Part shown: in pieces, positions 54,385 through 62,035 of the stretch
Layout of the letters: the number at the start of each line of letters is the position of its first letter
Numbering within the stretch: position 1 is the stretch's first letter
Source: Sphingobacterium phlebotomi
GTDB taxonomy: Bacteria; Bacteroidota; Bacteroidia; Sphingobacteriales; Sphingobacteriaceae
Length of the DNA: 64,000 nt
Direction: 5' to 3'
Assembly (NCBI RefSeq): GCF_008180195.1
Contig: NZ_VTAV01000004.1
Span: 248,001-312,000 of the forward strand
Position numbers and translations under genes: made by a program
The notes under the pieces: model-generated
What the model saw: the letters and a program-made list of their open reading frames with translations, nothing else
The model's database searches: none
Told to the model about the DNA's origin: nothing

Positions 54385-55518
54385 ATGAAACCGAAGAAAG
54401 ACCCTTCTCCTGATCGTTATTTGGCGACAGACAATGTTCGTCCCGGTATTTTTTACAAAGTGGATATCGTGATCATCGGCGCCGGGCAGGCGGGGCTCTC
54501 GGCTGCCTACCATCTAAGAAAGCTGGGCATCGCGCCCGGAACAGGTTTTGTCGTTTTAGACGACGAGTTTGGAGCAGGTGGCGCCTGGCAGCATCGGTGG
54601 GACTCCTTAACCTTGAGCACGGTAAATGGGATAAGCGATCTGCCCGGAATGGGTTTTACAGAAGCCGTCAACACGGAGGAGATCGCCTTGCAAGCCAATA
54701 TAGCCGTTCCAAAATACTACGAACAGTACGAAAAAACGTTTGACCTACCCGTCATACGACCGATCCGGGTCAACGAGGTGAGGGAGCAAAACGGAAGATT
54801 CATCGTTCGAACCAATGGCGTACAATTCAGCGCCCGCGGGCTCATTAATGCGACCGGCACTTGGAAAACCCCACATTGTCCAAAATACCCCGGTTGGGAA
54901 AAGTTTCAAGGCCAGCAACTACATACCGGCGAATATAGCCATGCCAAAGCCTTCGTTGGGAAACACGTCATTATCGTCGGCGGCGGAATTTCCGCTATAC
55001 AGCTATTGGGCGAAATATCGAAGGTTACAGAAACGACCTGGGTAACCCGTCGCCCACCCGATTTTAGAGATGAGGAATTTATGGCCGATTTAGGACGGGA
55101 GGCAGTTGCCATAGTCGACAAAAGGGTACGGGAGGGTTTACCTCCAACCTCCGTGGTATCGGTGACGGGCTTACCCATTACCCCAGCGATCAAAGAGATG
55201 TTGACCAGCGGCACCTTGGACTATAAGCCTATGTTTACGGAGATTACCGAGACAGGGGTCCGCTGGGCCGACGGGACCACACAGGACGCCGATGTTATTT
55301 TTTGGAATACAGGTTTTCGTCATTCCTTGGACCATCTCGCACCGCTACAACTCATGAACGATAAAAACGGTATCGTGATGTCGGGAAAATTAGCGACGCA
55401 GGTCGCCCGTGATCCGCGCATTCATTTAACGGGTTACGGCCCCTCCGCGTCTACGATCGGTGCGAACCGTGCCGGACGCGCAGCAGCCAAGGAGCTCATT
55501 GAATTCCTCCAGTTGTGA
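54385..55518 (+). CDS. FAD/NAD(P)-binding oxidoreductase, flavin-monooxygenase-like
   Basis: 377 residues. FAD-binding IVIIGAGQAGLSAAYHLRKLG (about 27-47), a GGAWQHRWDSLTLSTVNG segment typical of flavin-containing monooxygenases, a second Rossmann motif HVIIVGGGISAIQLLGE (about 193-209) for NADPH, and a C-terminal ATG-like motif IHLTGYGPSASTIGANRAGR. Likely oxygenates or oxidises a small molecule in the cytosol. It stands alone on the plus strand between the ATPase and the pseudogene cluster. Confidence 0.9.
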   Translation: MKPKKDPSPDRYLATDNVRPGIFYKVDIVIIGAGQAGLSAAYHLRKLGIAPGTGFVVLDDEFGAGGAWQHRWDSLTLSTVNGISDLPGMGFTEAVNTEEIALQANIAVPKYYEQYEKTFDLPVIRPIRVNEVREQNGRFIVRTNGVQFSARGLINATGTWKTPHCPKYPGWEKFQGQQLHTGEYSHAKAFVGKHVIIVGGGISAIQLLGEISKVTETTWVTRRPPDFRDEEFMADLGREAVAIVDKRVREGLPPTSVVSVTGLPITPAIKEMLTSGTLDYKPMFTEITETGVRWADGTTQDADVIFWNTGFRHSLDHLAPLQLMNDKNGIVMSGKLATQVARDPRIHLTGYGPSASTIGANRAGRAAAKELIEFLQL

Positions 55519-55674
55519 GATTGACGATATTTCATCTTTTTGTCTTGCAGATTTCCCTGCTTGGCATAGGGATAAAATGCTTATCACAGCAAACAATAAT
55601 GTTAAAAATTGCTTGCCAGAATAAGCAAAATAGACCAAATGCTGTAGATCAATTTTAATCTACTTGTAGATTGG

Positions 55675-55706
55675 ATTGGATTATTTCCATACTTTTATCT
55701 TTAGCA
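55675..55706. repeat. Repeat A, copy 1 (32 bp)
   Basis: Identical to 58906-58937 (starts ATTGGATTATTTCC). There it codes for the end of the S41 protease; here it supplies the tail of the TPR-like pseudogene in a different frame. Confidence 0.8.
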
Positions 55707-56073
55707 CCTTCTTCGATGGTGCATCAAGTAGCTGTTTTGCTAACTTAGCATATTTTTCGGCGTTATCCGTCTCGCCCTGTTCCTTGTAACATTGTGCCAA
55801 CTGGGCGTATATTAGCGATAGTGTAGGTCTAACGATGTTGTCATTTATTTTCTGTGCGAGCTGCAATCCCCTGTTGAGCTATTTTAATTTGTCCTCCGGC
55901 TTGTTTTGCCGACGAGCAAAATGGTGCGCTGACGTAAATTTTTCAGCATCGTCCGTTGCTTCCTCCCAAGCTTGCAGAAAAAGGGCAAGTGCATCTTCAT
56001 AATTACCTGTCTCCTCCAGATGCATGCCCTGTATACAGAGCTTAACCACTGGATTATTTGCGCTAAATTCCAT
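55681..56073 (-). pseudogene. TPR-like gene interrupted by an amber codon
   Basis: Starts MEFSANNPVVKLCIQGMHLE at 56073 and reads to NKPEDKLK, then TAG at 55879-55881, then resumes in frame LNRGLQLAQKINDNIVRPTL to the end at 55681. I recall Sphingobacteriaceae homologues with Trp at this position (DKLKW), so TGG to TAG is the simplest change. The last 10 residues (VLKIKVWK region) come from repeat A, so the true C-terminus has also been replaced. Helix-rich, tetratricopeptide-like; exact function unknown. Confidence 0.75.
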
Positions 56074-56101
56074 GTTATAATATAAAACAATAAACTTACC
56101 A

Positions 56102-56127
56102 CCCGTAGCGCACGCTCCGGGCCTCGC
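56102..56127. repeat. Left half of the dispersed terminator repeat, copy 3
   Basis: CCCGTAGCGCACGCTCCGGG resembles the hairpins at 20624 and 47983. It ends where the ATPase 5' remnant begins. Confidence 0.5.
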
Positions 56128-56238
56128 TCCTTTTATACCGATCAACCTAGCATTCCAGTTGATCACCGCTATCAGGCTACGGGTAAAACAGACGCTAACG
56201 TACGCTAATTTCCATTGATAAGCCGAGCTGCTGCCCAC
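56124..56238 (-). pseudogene. 5' remnant of an AAA/DUF4143-like ATPase gene
   Basis: Minus-strand translation contains QWKLAYVSVCFTRSLIAV and INWNARLIGIKGAR. It aligns to the first 40 residues of the intact copy (QRKLAYINAGFTRSLMEE, INWNARFIGIKGARGIGKTT). Homology stops right before the Walker A glycines, where the partial terminator repeat begins. Confidence 0.8.
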
Positions 56239-56258
56239 ATATTAGAGATTTATTTTTT

Positions 56259-56306
56259 CAACTAAAATACACCCCGCTGTCCTTGGTGAAACCGCCTAAT
56301 GCTTGT
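56259..56306. repeat. Repeat B, copy 1 (imperfect, 48 bp)
   Basis: Matches 59954-60000 at most positions. On the minus strand it encodes QALGGFTKDSG before a stop; copy 2 encodes QALGSFTKDGG. Confidence 0.75.
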
Positions 56307-56425
56307 ATAAATAGACTCTATAATTTTTCAAAAAACATCTATATAGCCAAAAAACAAACAAATAGACATGTTTCAAATGGTTTATTTTTACTTTTTTTGA
56401 CTAAATAAGAAAATAAATGAATAAT

Positions 56426-56581
56426 TCAAGGTTTATAGCGACAGAAAAATAGCAGCAGACGGCTGGTTAAGTAACTCACCGCAGCACCGACCATAGCTAG
56501 CAACACCGTATGTGCGAGGTTGGCCCAGTTGAAGCTGCTCCACATCGAGCTGATAGTACCGCCCAGCGTATAACGGAACGT
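56426..56581 (-). pseudogene. C-terminal remnant of a small membrane protein
   Basis: A stop-bounded minus-strand frame of 51 codons: FRYTLGGTISSMWSSFNWAN, then LAHTVLLAMVGAAVSYLTSR and LLLFFCRYKP. One good transmembrane helix (HTVLLAMVGAAVSYLTS). The only in-frame Met is internal, so it is probably the tail of a longer small membrane protein. Identity unknown. With repeat B and the ATPase remnant it accounts for most of the 375-bp gap before the UvrA-like gene. Confidence 0.5.
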
Positions 56582-56613
56582 TTATTGTTAGCTATTTTCA
56601 AAAGTCAACAAAT

Positions 56614-58866
56614 ATGAAACACATTCGCGTCACAAATGCACGTCAAAATAACCTGAAAAATATCTCTTTACAGATACCCAAAAATAAGATAACCGTATTT
56701 ACAGGTGTGTCCGGTTCGGGTAAATCGTCATTAGTATTTGAGACAATAGGCGCTGAAGCACAAAGACAATTCAACGAAACACAGGGGAGCTTTATCCGAA
56801 ACCGCCTGCAGCACATTGGCATCCCAGACGTGGATAAAATTGACAACTTAAATGTTCCTATTATTATTAACCAAAAGAGATTAGGAGGAAATGCGAGGTC
56901 GACCGTCGGAACAGCCACCGATGTGTATGCGTCTTTAAGGTTACTTTTTTCTCGTATGGGAAGCCCATTCGTAGGCTATTCAAATGTCTTTTCATTTAAT
57001 AACCCTTTAGGAATGTGTAAAGAGTGTGAAGGGCTAGGTTTTGTACAAACCGTCCGTATAGACACCCTCATAGACAAGCATAAGTCTTTAAACGAGGGTG
57101 CGATCATGTTTCCGACTTTTCAACCCGGTGGGTGGCGTTTAACGAGATATACATTATCAGGTTATTTTGACAATGACAAAAAACTTGAACACTATACGAA
57201 GGAGGAATGGAATATACTTTTGAACGCTACCGAACACAAACCGAAGAACCCTAATAAAGAGTGGGGAAAAACGGTCAAGTATGAGGGTATAATACCCCGA
57301 ATTGAAAAAGCATTTTTAAAGAAACAGTCAAAGGAAAATATTAGTCGAAAAGAAGTTTTAAAAAATATTGTTATCACCAAAACTTGTCCTCTATGTAATG
57401 GACAAAGGTTGAATGACAAAATTTCATCCTGTAAAATAAATGGAAAAAACATTGCCGAATGTGCCACTCTTTCGGTAGATGAGCTCTTGGAATTTATTGG
57501 TTCTTTGCAGTCGTCGTCCTTTGCGATAATTCTCGACGAACTAAAAAAGAAACTTCAAAACATCGTTCAGATAGGCTTACAATATTTGACATTGGATAGA
57601 AGGACAGACACCTTGTCGGGTGGAGAAAGTCAACGCATAAAAATGGTGAGGAACCTTGGAAACAGCCTTACCGATTTACTCTATATTTTTGACGAACCCA
57701 GTATTGGACTCCATCCTAAGGATTTGCAAAATATCTCTTCCATTATTAAACAAATACGGGATAAAGGCAATACGGTATTAATCGTTGAGCACGATCCAGA
57801 TTTAATCAAAATCGCTGATTGGGTTGTTGACATGGGTCCTAAATCAGGAAGAAAAGGCGGAGAAGTTATCTACGAAGGGACATTCGAAAACCTGAAAAAT
57901 TCAAGAGGGAAAACTGGTCTGTACTTTGCAAAAATCCCAAAAATTAAGGACAAACCCAGAATTTCGAATGAATATTTACAAATCCGAAACGCTAATCTGT
58001 ATAATCTTAAAAATATCCAGATTGAGATTCCCAAAAATGTCATAACGGTCGTTACAGGAGTTGCAGGTTCAGGCAAAAGTACACTGATCGGCAAGGTACT
58101 GCCTAAATTTTATCCAGAAACCACGATAATCGACCAATCGTTATTTGCTGCCAGCATACGCTCAAATCTACTTACCTATCTGGGGTTGTCCGATGATATA
58201 AGAAAACTGTTTTCAACGACAAACCATGTATCAGACAGGCTTTTTAGTAGAAATAGCGAAGGAGCCTGCGAAAATTGTAAAGGAATTGGAGTGGTAAAAA
58301 TTGATCTGGCATTTATGGATGATGTGGAGCAGCCCTGCGAAGTGTGCATAGGCTCTGGCTTCAAACCGCAGGTCTTAACCTATCAATACAACAACAAAAA
58401 TATCGTCGAAATAATGGATATGACGGTGGAAGAAGCCGTTGATTTTTTCCGCGATGATCGATATCAAAAATCTTTCGATACGTTGCTCCAGTTAGGTTTA
58501 GGGTATCTTACATTAGGGCAAAGGCTGAGTAGTTTTTCCGGTGGCGAAAGGCAACGATTGAAATTAACCAAAGAACTGAAGAACTCCAATAAAATAATCG
58601 TTCTTGATGAGCCAAGCACAGGCTTACACCCAAGCGATGCCAAAAAGTTATTGAACTTTATGAATAGTATCGTTCACAACAATAATACGCTCATCGTTAT
58701 TGAGCATAATCTTGATATAATCGCTCAAGCAGATTGGATAATAGATATCGGGCCTGGAGCAGGCAAATATGGTGGTGAGGTTGTGTTTTCTGGGAATGTT
58801 TCAGATTTATTGAAAGATCCGAATTCCGTTACAGCCGACTGTTTACGGCGGCATATCAATTTATAA
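56614..58866 (+). CDS. UvrA-like ABC ATPase (UvrA2/DrrC type)
   Basis: 750 residues with two ABC modules: Walker A GVSGSGKSSL (about 31-40) and GVAGSGKSTL (about 487-496), signatures LSGGESQR and FSGGERQR, Walker B IFDEPSIGLHP and VLDEPSTGLHP. Zinc-type pairs (CKECEGLGF, CPLCNGQR, CENCKGIGV, CEVCIGSGF) are present. Length is well below the 940 residues of repair UvrA, and the UvrB-binding insertion appears absent, as in the UvrA2/DrrC group linked to drug tolerance. Its codon use looks more AT-rich than the neighbouring metabolic genes, consistent with transfer. Confidence 0.92.
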   Translation: MKHIRVTNARQNNLKNISLQIPKNKITVFTGVSGSGKSSLVFETIGAEAQRQFNETQGSFIRNRLQHIGIPDVDKIDNLNVPIIINQKRLGGNARSTVGTATDVYASLRLLFSRMGSPFVGYSNVFSFNNPLGMCKECEGLGFVQTVRIDTLIDKHKSLNEGAIMFPTFQPGGWRLTRYTLSGYFDNDKKLEHYTKEEWNILLNATEHKPKNPNKEWGKTVKYEGIIPRIEKAFLKKQSKENISRKEVLKNIVITKTCPLCNGQRLNDKISSCKINGKNIAECATLSVDELLEFIGSLQSSSFAIILDELKKKLQNIVQIGLQYLTLDRRTDTLSGGESQRIKMVRNLGNSLTDLLYIFDEPSIGLHPKDLQNISSIIKQIRDKGNTVLIVEHDPDLIKIADWVVDMGPKSGRKGGEVIYEGTFENLKNSRGKTGLYFAKIPKIKDKPRISNEYLQIRNANLYNLKNIQIEIPKNVITVVTGVAGSGKSTLIGKVLPKFYPETTIIDQSLFAASIRSNLLTYLGLSDDIRKLFSTTNHVSDRLFSRNSEGACENCKGIGVVKIDLAFMDDVEQPCEVCIGSGFKPQVLTYQYNNKNIVEIMDMTVEEAVDFFRDDRYQKSFDTLLQLGLGYLTLGQRLSSFSGGERQRLKLTKELKNSNKIIVLDEPSTGLHPSDAKKLLNFMNSIVHNNNTLIVIEHNLDIIAQADWIIDIGPGAGKYGGEVVFSGNVSDLLKDPNSVTADCLRRHINL

Positions 58867-58882
58867 TCTGCATAGACCAACT

Positions 58883-59785
58883 TTAATCTCTCTTGTATAA
58901 ATTAGATTGGATTATTTCCATACTTTTATCTTTAGCATCTTCCGCATTCACTGGATAATCAGGTTGAACGCCTCTTTGCTCCCAGTTGGTCTTTGTAATT
59001 TCATTGACAGGAGATGCAGTAGAGATCGAAATACGAAGATTATGAGGCAGTGGAAAGAACGAATTCATATTGGCAGCTCCTGCTGATGTCTCTCCTACTA
59101 CAACTGCCTTTTTATGCGCTTGCAATGTATATGCAAAATATTCGGCTGCAGAAGCTGTCTTTTTATCAATAAGAATGTATAACGGCGTTCCTAATCTGAG
59201 CTTCCCGTATACGAGGTCGGAGGTGTACTTCGGAGCGGGGTGCAACGTACTATCACCGAAAAAAGTTGTTGACAACAATGTGGGCGGCCCATCGAAATAG
59301 TGATTCAGGATGTATTCCATAATGCCAGGATAACCACCGCCATTTCCCCGCAAGTCGATAATAAGTGCATCCGTATTTTCTACGAGTTTCATTGCAGCTA
59401 CAGCCGTTTGCATGGCACGCTGCGGATGCATAAACTCCGTGATTTTTATATAACCTGTATTGTTTTCTAATATCTGCACTTCCCGAAAACCATAATTCGA
59501 ACGGATTTCCCGCTCCAGTTCCTGTTTCTCCCAATCTTTTACATCCTTATTAGCCGGATCGTTATTACTTAAATAGCGTACATATAAATGTCCATCATTA
59601 CTGATCGATCTCAAATCGTGTGAAAGTATCCCCGCGAGACTATCGGGATTCGTTATTGCATCATATTTGCCACTTTTTACGTTCTGCTGGAATCCTGATA
59701 CAATTCGTATTTTATTTTCTTGAAAGACATAATGTTCATTGATCAGATTTTCGATTAAAGTTCGTTCTGCATGAAGTGAGTTCAC
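58883..59785 (-). CDS. S41-family serine peptidase, N-terminally truncated
   Basis: 300 residues with a complete C-terminal peptidase domain: LIIDLRGNGGGYPGIMEYIL, LYILIDKKTASAAEYFAYTLQAHKKAVVVGETSAGAANM (Ser in TASAAE, Lys in the neighbouring segment) and PVNEITKTNWEQRGVQPDYPV. Family members begin with a signal peptide and an extra N-terminal domain; here translation starts at a GTG inside a 20-bp tandem repeat, giving MNSLHAERTLIENLI with no export signal. The 5' end seems to have been cut off. If expressed it would be cytosolic, so activity is doubtful. Confidence 0.75.
   Translation of the reverse strand: MNSLHAERTLIENLINEHYVFQENKIRIVSGFQQNVKSGKYDAITNPDSLAGILSHDLRSISNDGHLYVRYLSNNDPANKDVKDWEKQELEREIRSNYGFREVQILENNTGYIKITEFMHPQRAMQTAVAAMKLVENTDALIIDLRGNGGGYPGIMEYILNHYFDGPPTLLSTTFFGDSTLHPAPKYTSDLVYGKLRLGTPLYILIDKKTASAAEYFAYTLQAHKKAVVVGETSAGAANMNSFFPLPHNLRISISTASPVNEITKTNWEQRGVQPDYPVNAEDAKDKSMEIIQSNLYKRD
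58906..58937. repeat. Repeat A, copy 2 (32 bp)
   Basis: Identical to 55675-55706; lies in the last codons of the S41 gene. Confidence 0.8.
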
Positions 59786-59829
59786 GGATCATGAACTAAG
59801 TTCACGGATCATGAACTAAGTTCATGCAT
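59779..59829. repeat. Tandem palindromic repeat at the S41 start
   Basis: AGTTCACGGATCATGAACTA occurs twice in direct succession (59779-59798, 59799-59818), followed by a partial copy (AGTTCATG). Each unit has inverted arms AGTTCA / TGAACT. It lies exactly at the truncated end of the S41 gene. Confidence 0.85.
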
Positions 59830-59906
59830 TTTTTTTAAATCACCTCGTGTTTTTCGCAAAGGCTGAAAGCCGTGTCCAGAGCGGAATATGCGCTTTTTCC
59901 GAGCCG

Positions 59907-60014
59907 TCAGATTTCAAATTCATGACTTTTCTTGAAATATTTCTTTGTTTTTCCAACTAAAATACCCCCGCCGTCCTTGGTGAAACTACCCAATGCTTGT
60001 TGTTTTATGTTCAT
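59907..60014 (-). CDS. Small ORF encoding a QALGxFTKDxG peptide
   Basis: 35 codons from ATG 60014: MNIKQQALGSFTKDGGGILV then GKTKKYFKKSHEFEI and stop. Part of it is repeat B; the first copy at 56259 keeps the same frame for QALGGFTKDSG but lacks a start. Conservation of frame between copies hints it was once coding. It could be a tiny basic protein or the first part of a larger lost gene. The remaining 59830-60238 sequence shows nothing else clear. Confidence 0.3.
   Translation of the reverse strand: MNIKQQALGSFTKDGGGILVGKTKKYFKKSHEFEI
59954..60000. repeat. Repeat B, copy 2 (imperfect, 47 bp)
   Basis: Direct-orientation match of 56259-56306; the two copies bracket the UvrA-like and S41 genes. 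Confidence 0.75.
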
Positions 60015-60238
60015 CACATATTGTTTTAGCAGCAGGGCCTATTCGCTCGTTATGGCAAAAGTGGTCTGAGTAGCAAGATTTTAACGGAAAATGACGACAG
60101 ATGGGCACATTTGGGCACAAATGGGCGCTATGACGACAACGATAATTAGTTGAAAAAAACTGAATAAAAGATGCAATAGCCCTCAGTCTGAGATACATGC
60201 ACATTATTCCTTAGGTTTTATCGATTATAATTTGTAAT

Positions 60239-60675
60239 TTGTCTACTATCAGGGCATATGTCTATTTGATCGTTATTTCGGGCATCAACAGCCTCTACTT
60301 TTTCATTATCTCTATTTCAACTTTGGATAAACACATCATTTTACAGTTTCCCAATGCACAAGCAAAGAAACTAACGGTCAACTATAGCGAGGAAGAACTA
60401 CATGATTGCTACATTATCAAGTGTCAAGTTAAATGTGAACCACCCAAGCCCTCGTGGTTGCAACTTTCAAAATTTATTTTTACTTCCATAAAAACCGATG
60501 GGCTTTACAGCCTTTTGTTCGAAGAAAGGAAATACAACAAGAACCTTCAGACTTTGTTATTTATGGACGAAGTTTATACAACGATCATGCGGAAGTCGAA
60601 TCATGGGGTAAAACGCTGATAGTAACGCAAAAAAAGATCTTCATAGAAAATGTAGCTCACTTTTATGCCCTCTAA
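60239..60675 (+). pseudogene. Unrecognised gene, probably frameshifted
   Basis: Two overlapping frames share this stretch. The first (TTG 60239 to 60619) has a hydrophobic helix (YVYLIVISGINSLYFFIISIS), then KKLTVNYSEEELHDCYIIKC and KTDGLYSLLFEERKYNK. From about 60540 the other frame reads more like protein (DFVIYGRSLYNDHAEVESW, then GKTLIVTQKKIFIENVAHFYAL). A single-base indel in the A-rich stretch near 60540 would join them. Family unknown. It precedes the RelA/SpoT-HEPN-like gene by 124 bp. Confidence 0.4.
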
Positions 60676-60799
60676 AACTATTCTTCGCTGTACTTGTTCC
60701 TTTAAGCAAAAGGCTTAAAATTAAGCTTTGCCGTTATTGGCAGGCGCCGCTTATGTTTGCTGCGTCCTTGTATAGGTCACGACCCATGATGCGCCCACT

Positions 60800-62020
60800 A
60801 TGAAACTGATCGATGATTTTATAAGATATTACGACCCTGACTATTACCAACGGCAATCGCAAGCTATCGCCGAGCAAATTGAAGATCAACTTTTTAGGAG
60901 GGGAATCAAAGCAATCGTTACCTTTAGGGCAAAAAAAAAAGACAGGCTAAGAGATAAACTGATCAAGCGAAACGCTGATAGACATTATTACTCTAAGGGG
61001 GATATCCTAGAAGATGTCGTTGACTTGGCGGGTGTACGTGTGTCCTTGTATTTTCCTTCGGAACGGAACATCATCGACGAAATAATCACCGATATATTCA
61101 ACGTTGAAAAGAAAAAAATATTTCCAACGGAAGCGCATACCCCCAAACACGCGAAGCGATTTTCAGGTTATTGGGCGACCCACTATAGGATCAGGTTTTC
61201 TGGGGAAAACAGGGAAGAACAAAACAGGGACATCATCGCAGAAATCCAAGTTGCTTCGGTTTTAATGCATGCGTGGGCAGAAGTTGAACACGATCTGGTC
61301 TATAAACCCTATTCTGGCAATCTATCAAAGGAAGAGTTATCTATATTGGATGAGATAAATGGTATGGTATTGAGCGGGGAAATTGCCTTGGAAAGGTTGC
61401 AGTCTGCCATGGCGGAACGTACGAAACGGAAGAGTGACATTACCAACAAGTACGAGTTAACCAATTTCCTGGTCAGTGCATTTGACAAAGAGCATAAAAA
61501 TAAAATCAAAATCGGCGACACCTCGCTGCTGAACAATTATTTGAGTACCATAAAAAAGCTAGACACTGATCAATTCATTGAGTTCATCAATGATATCGAT
61601 GTCAGTTCTAAAGATTCGGCGACCGACCAGTTATTGAATATGCTATTGTTTCATTACCGGGTGGGTCTTAGGAGTTACTTTAAAAACCTTGGCATTGCCG
61701 ACAGTAAAATATCCAGTTGCGAAGCATATATTTTGTGCTGGGTAAAGCTGGAGAACAATGTAGCGGGACTATATTTCCCTGAAGAAACAGAACGTAAGAA
61801 GAGGGCGTTCGATGTTCTTAAAGTAATACAACACCAGGGCCGTTTAACCAGGGGAGAAATGGCCGCACTCGAACGGTCGAGAAAACTACGTAACGATATC
61901 CTACACGGCGTTCGTATACCCACCAAAAAAAATCTGGAAAACAGTTTGTCAGAGCTTATGGATCTATCGCAGAAGGTTACAAGCAAGTTTCAGAGCTCTT
62001 CAGCACAGGCAAGCTCATAA
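60800..62020 (+). CDS. RelA/SpoT-type nucleotide synthetase with HEPN-like C-terminal domain
   Basis: 406 residues, no HD hydrolase domain. The synthetase part (about 20-200) keeps VTFRAKKKDRLRDKL, VVDLAGVRVSLYF (Asp75), GYWATHYRI, AEIQV (Glu148, Gln150) and HAWAEVEHDLVYK (157-169), matching the pyrophosphate-transfer site of small alarmone synthetases. A linker and a mostly helical region of about 190 residues follow, ending in RSRKLRNDILHGVRIPTKKNLE. The RNDILH motif (364-369) fits the R-x4-H signature of HEPN ribonucleases. Such a fusion would combine a nucleotide or tRNA pyrophosphokinase with a possible RNase. Solitary gene, convergent with the desaturase. Confidence 0.82.
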   Translation: MKLIDDFIRYYDPDYYQRQSQAIAEQIEDQLFRRGIKAIVTFRAKKKDRLRDKLIKRNADRHYYSKGDILEDVVDLAGVRVSLYFPSERNIIDEIITDIFNVEKKKIFPTEAHTPKHAKRFSGYWATHYRIRFSGENREEQNRDIIAEIQVASVLMHAWAEVEHDLVYKPYSGNLSKEELSILDEINGMVLSGEIALERLQSAMAERTKRKSDITNKYELTNFLVSAFDKEHKNKIKIGDTSLLNNYLSTIKKLDTDQFIEFINDIDVSSKDSATDQLLNMLLFHYRVGLRSYFKNLGIADSKISSCEAYILCWVKLENNVAGLYFPEETERKKRAFDVLKVIQHQGRLTRGEMAALERSRKLRNDILHGVRIPTKKNLENSLSELMDLSQKVTSKFQSSSAQASS

Positions 62021-62035
62021 GTAACCTTCGGACGC

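Noticed and set aside
55426..55638. Minus-strand ORF with a signal-like start (MVYFAYSGKQFLTLLFAVIS)
   Set aside because: More than half of it is antisense to the monooxygenase-like gene and no family is recognised; the hydrophobic start may be part of another relict but cannot be supported.
59779..59829. Tandem repeat as a CRISPR array
   Set aside because: Units are directly abutting with no spacers and no cas genes occur nearby.
51000..62000. Accessory region as an integrated prophage or conjugative element
   Set aside because: No integrase, transposase, phage structural or transfer gene is visible; only repeats and gene fragments.
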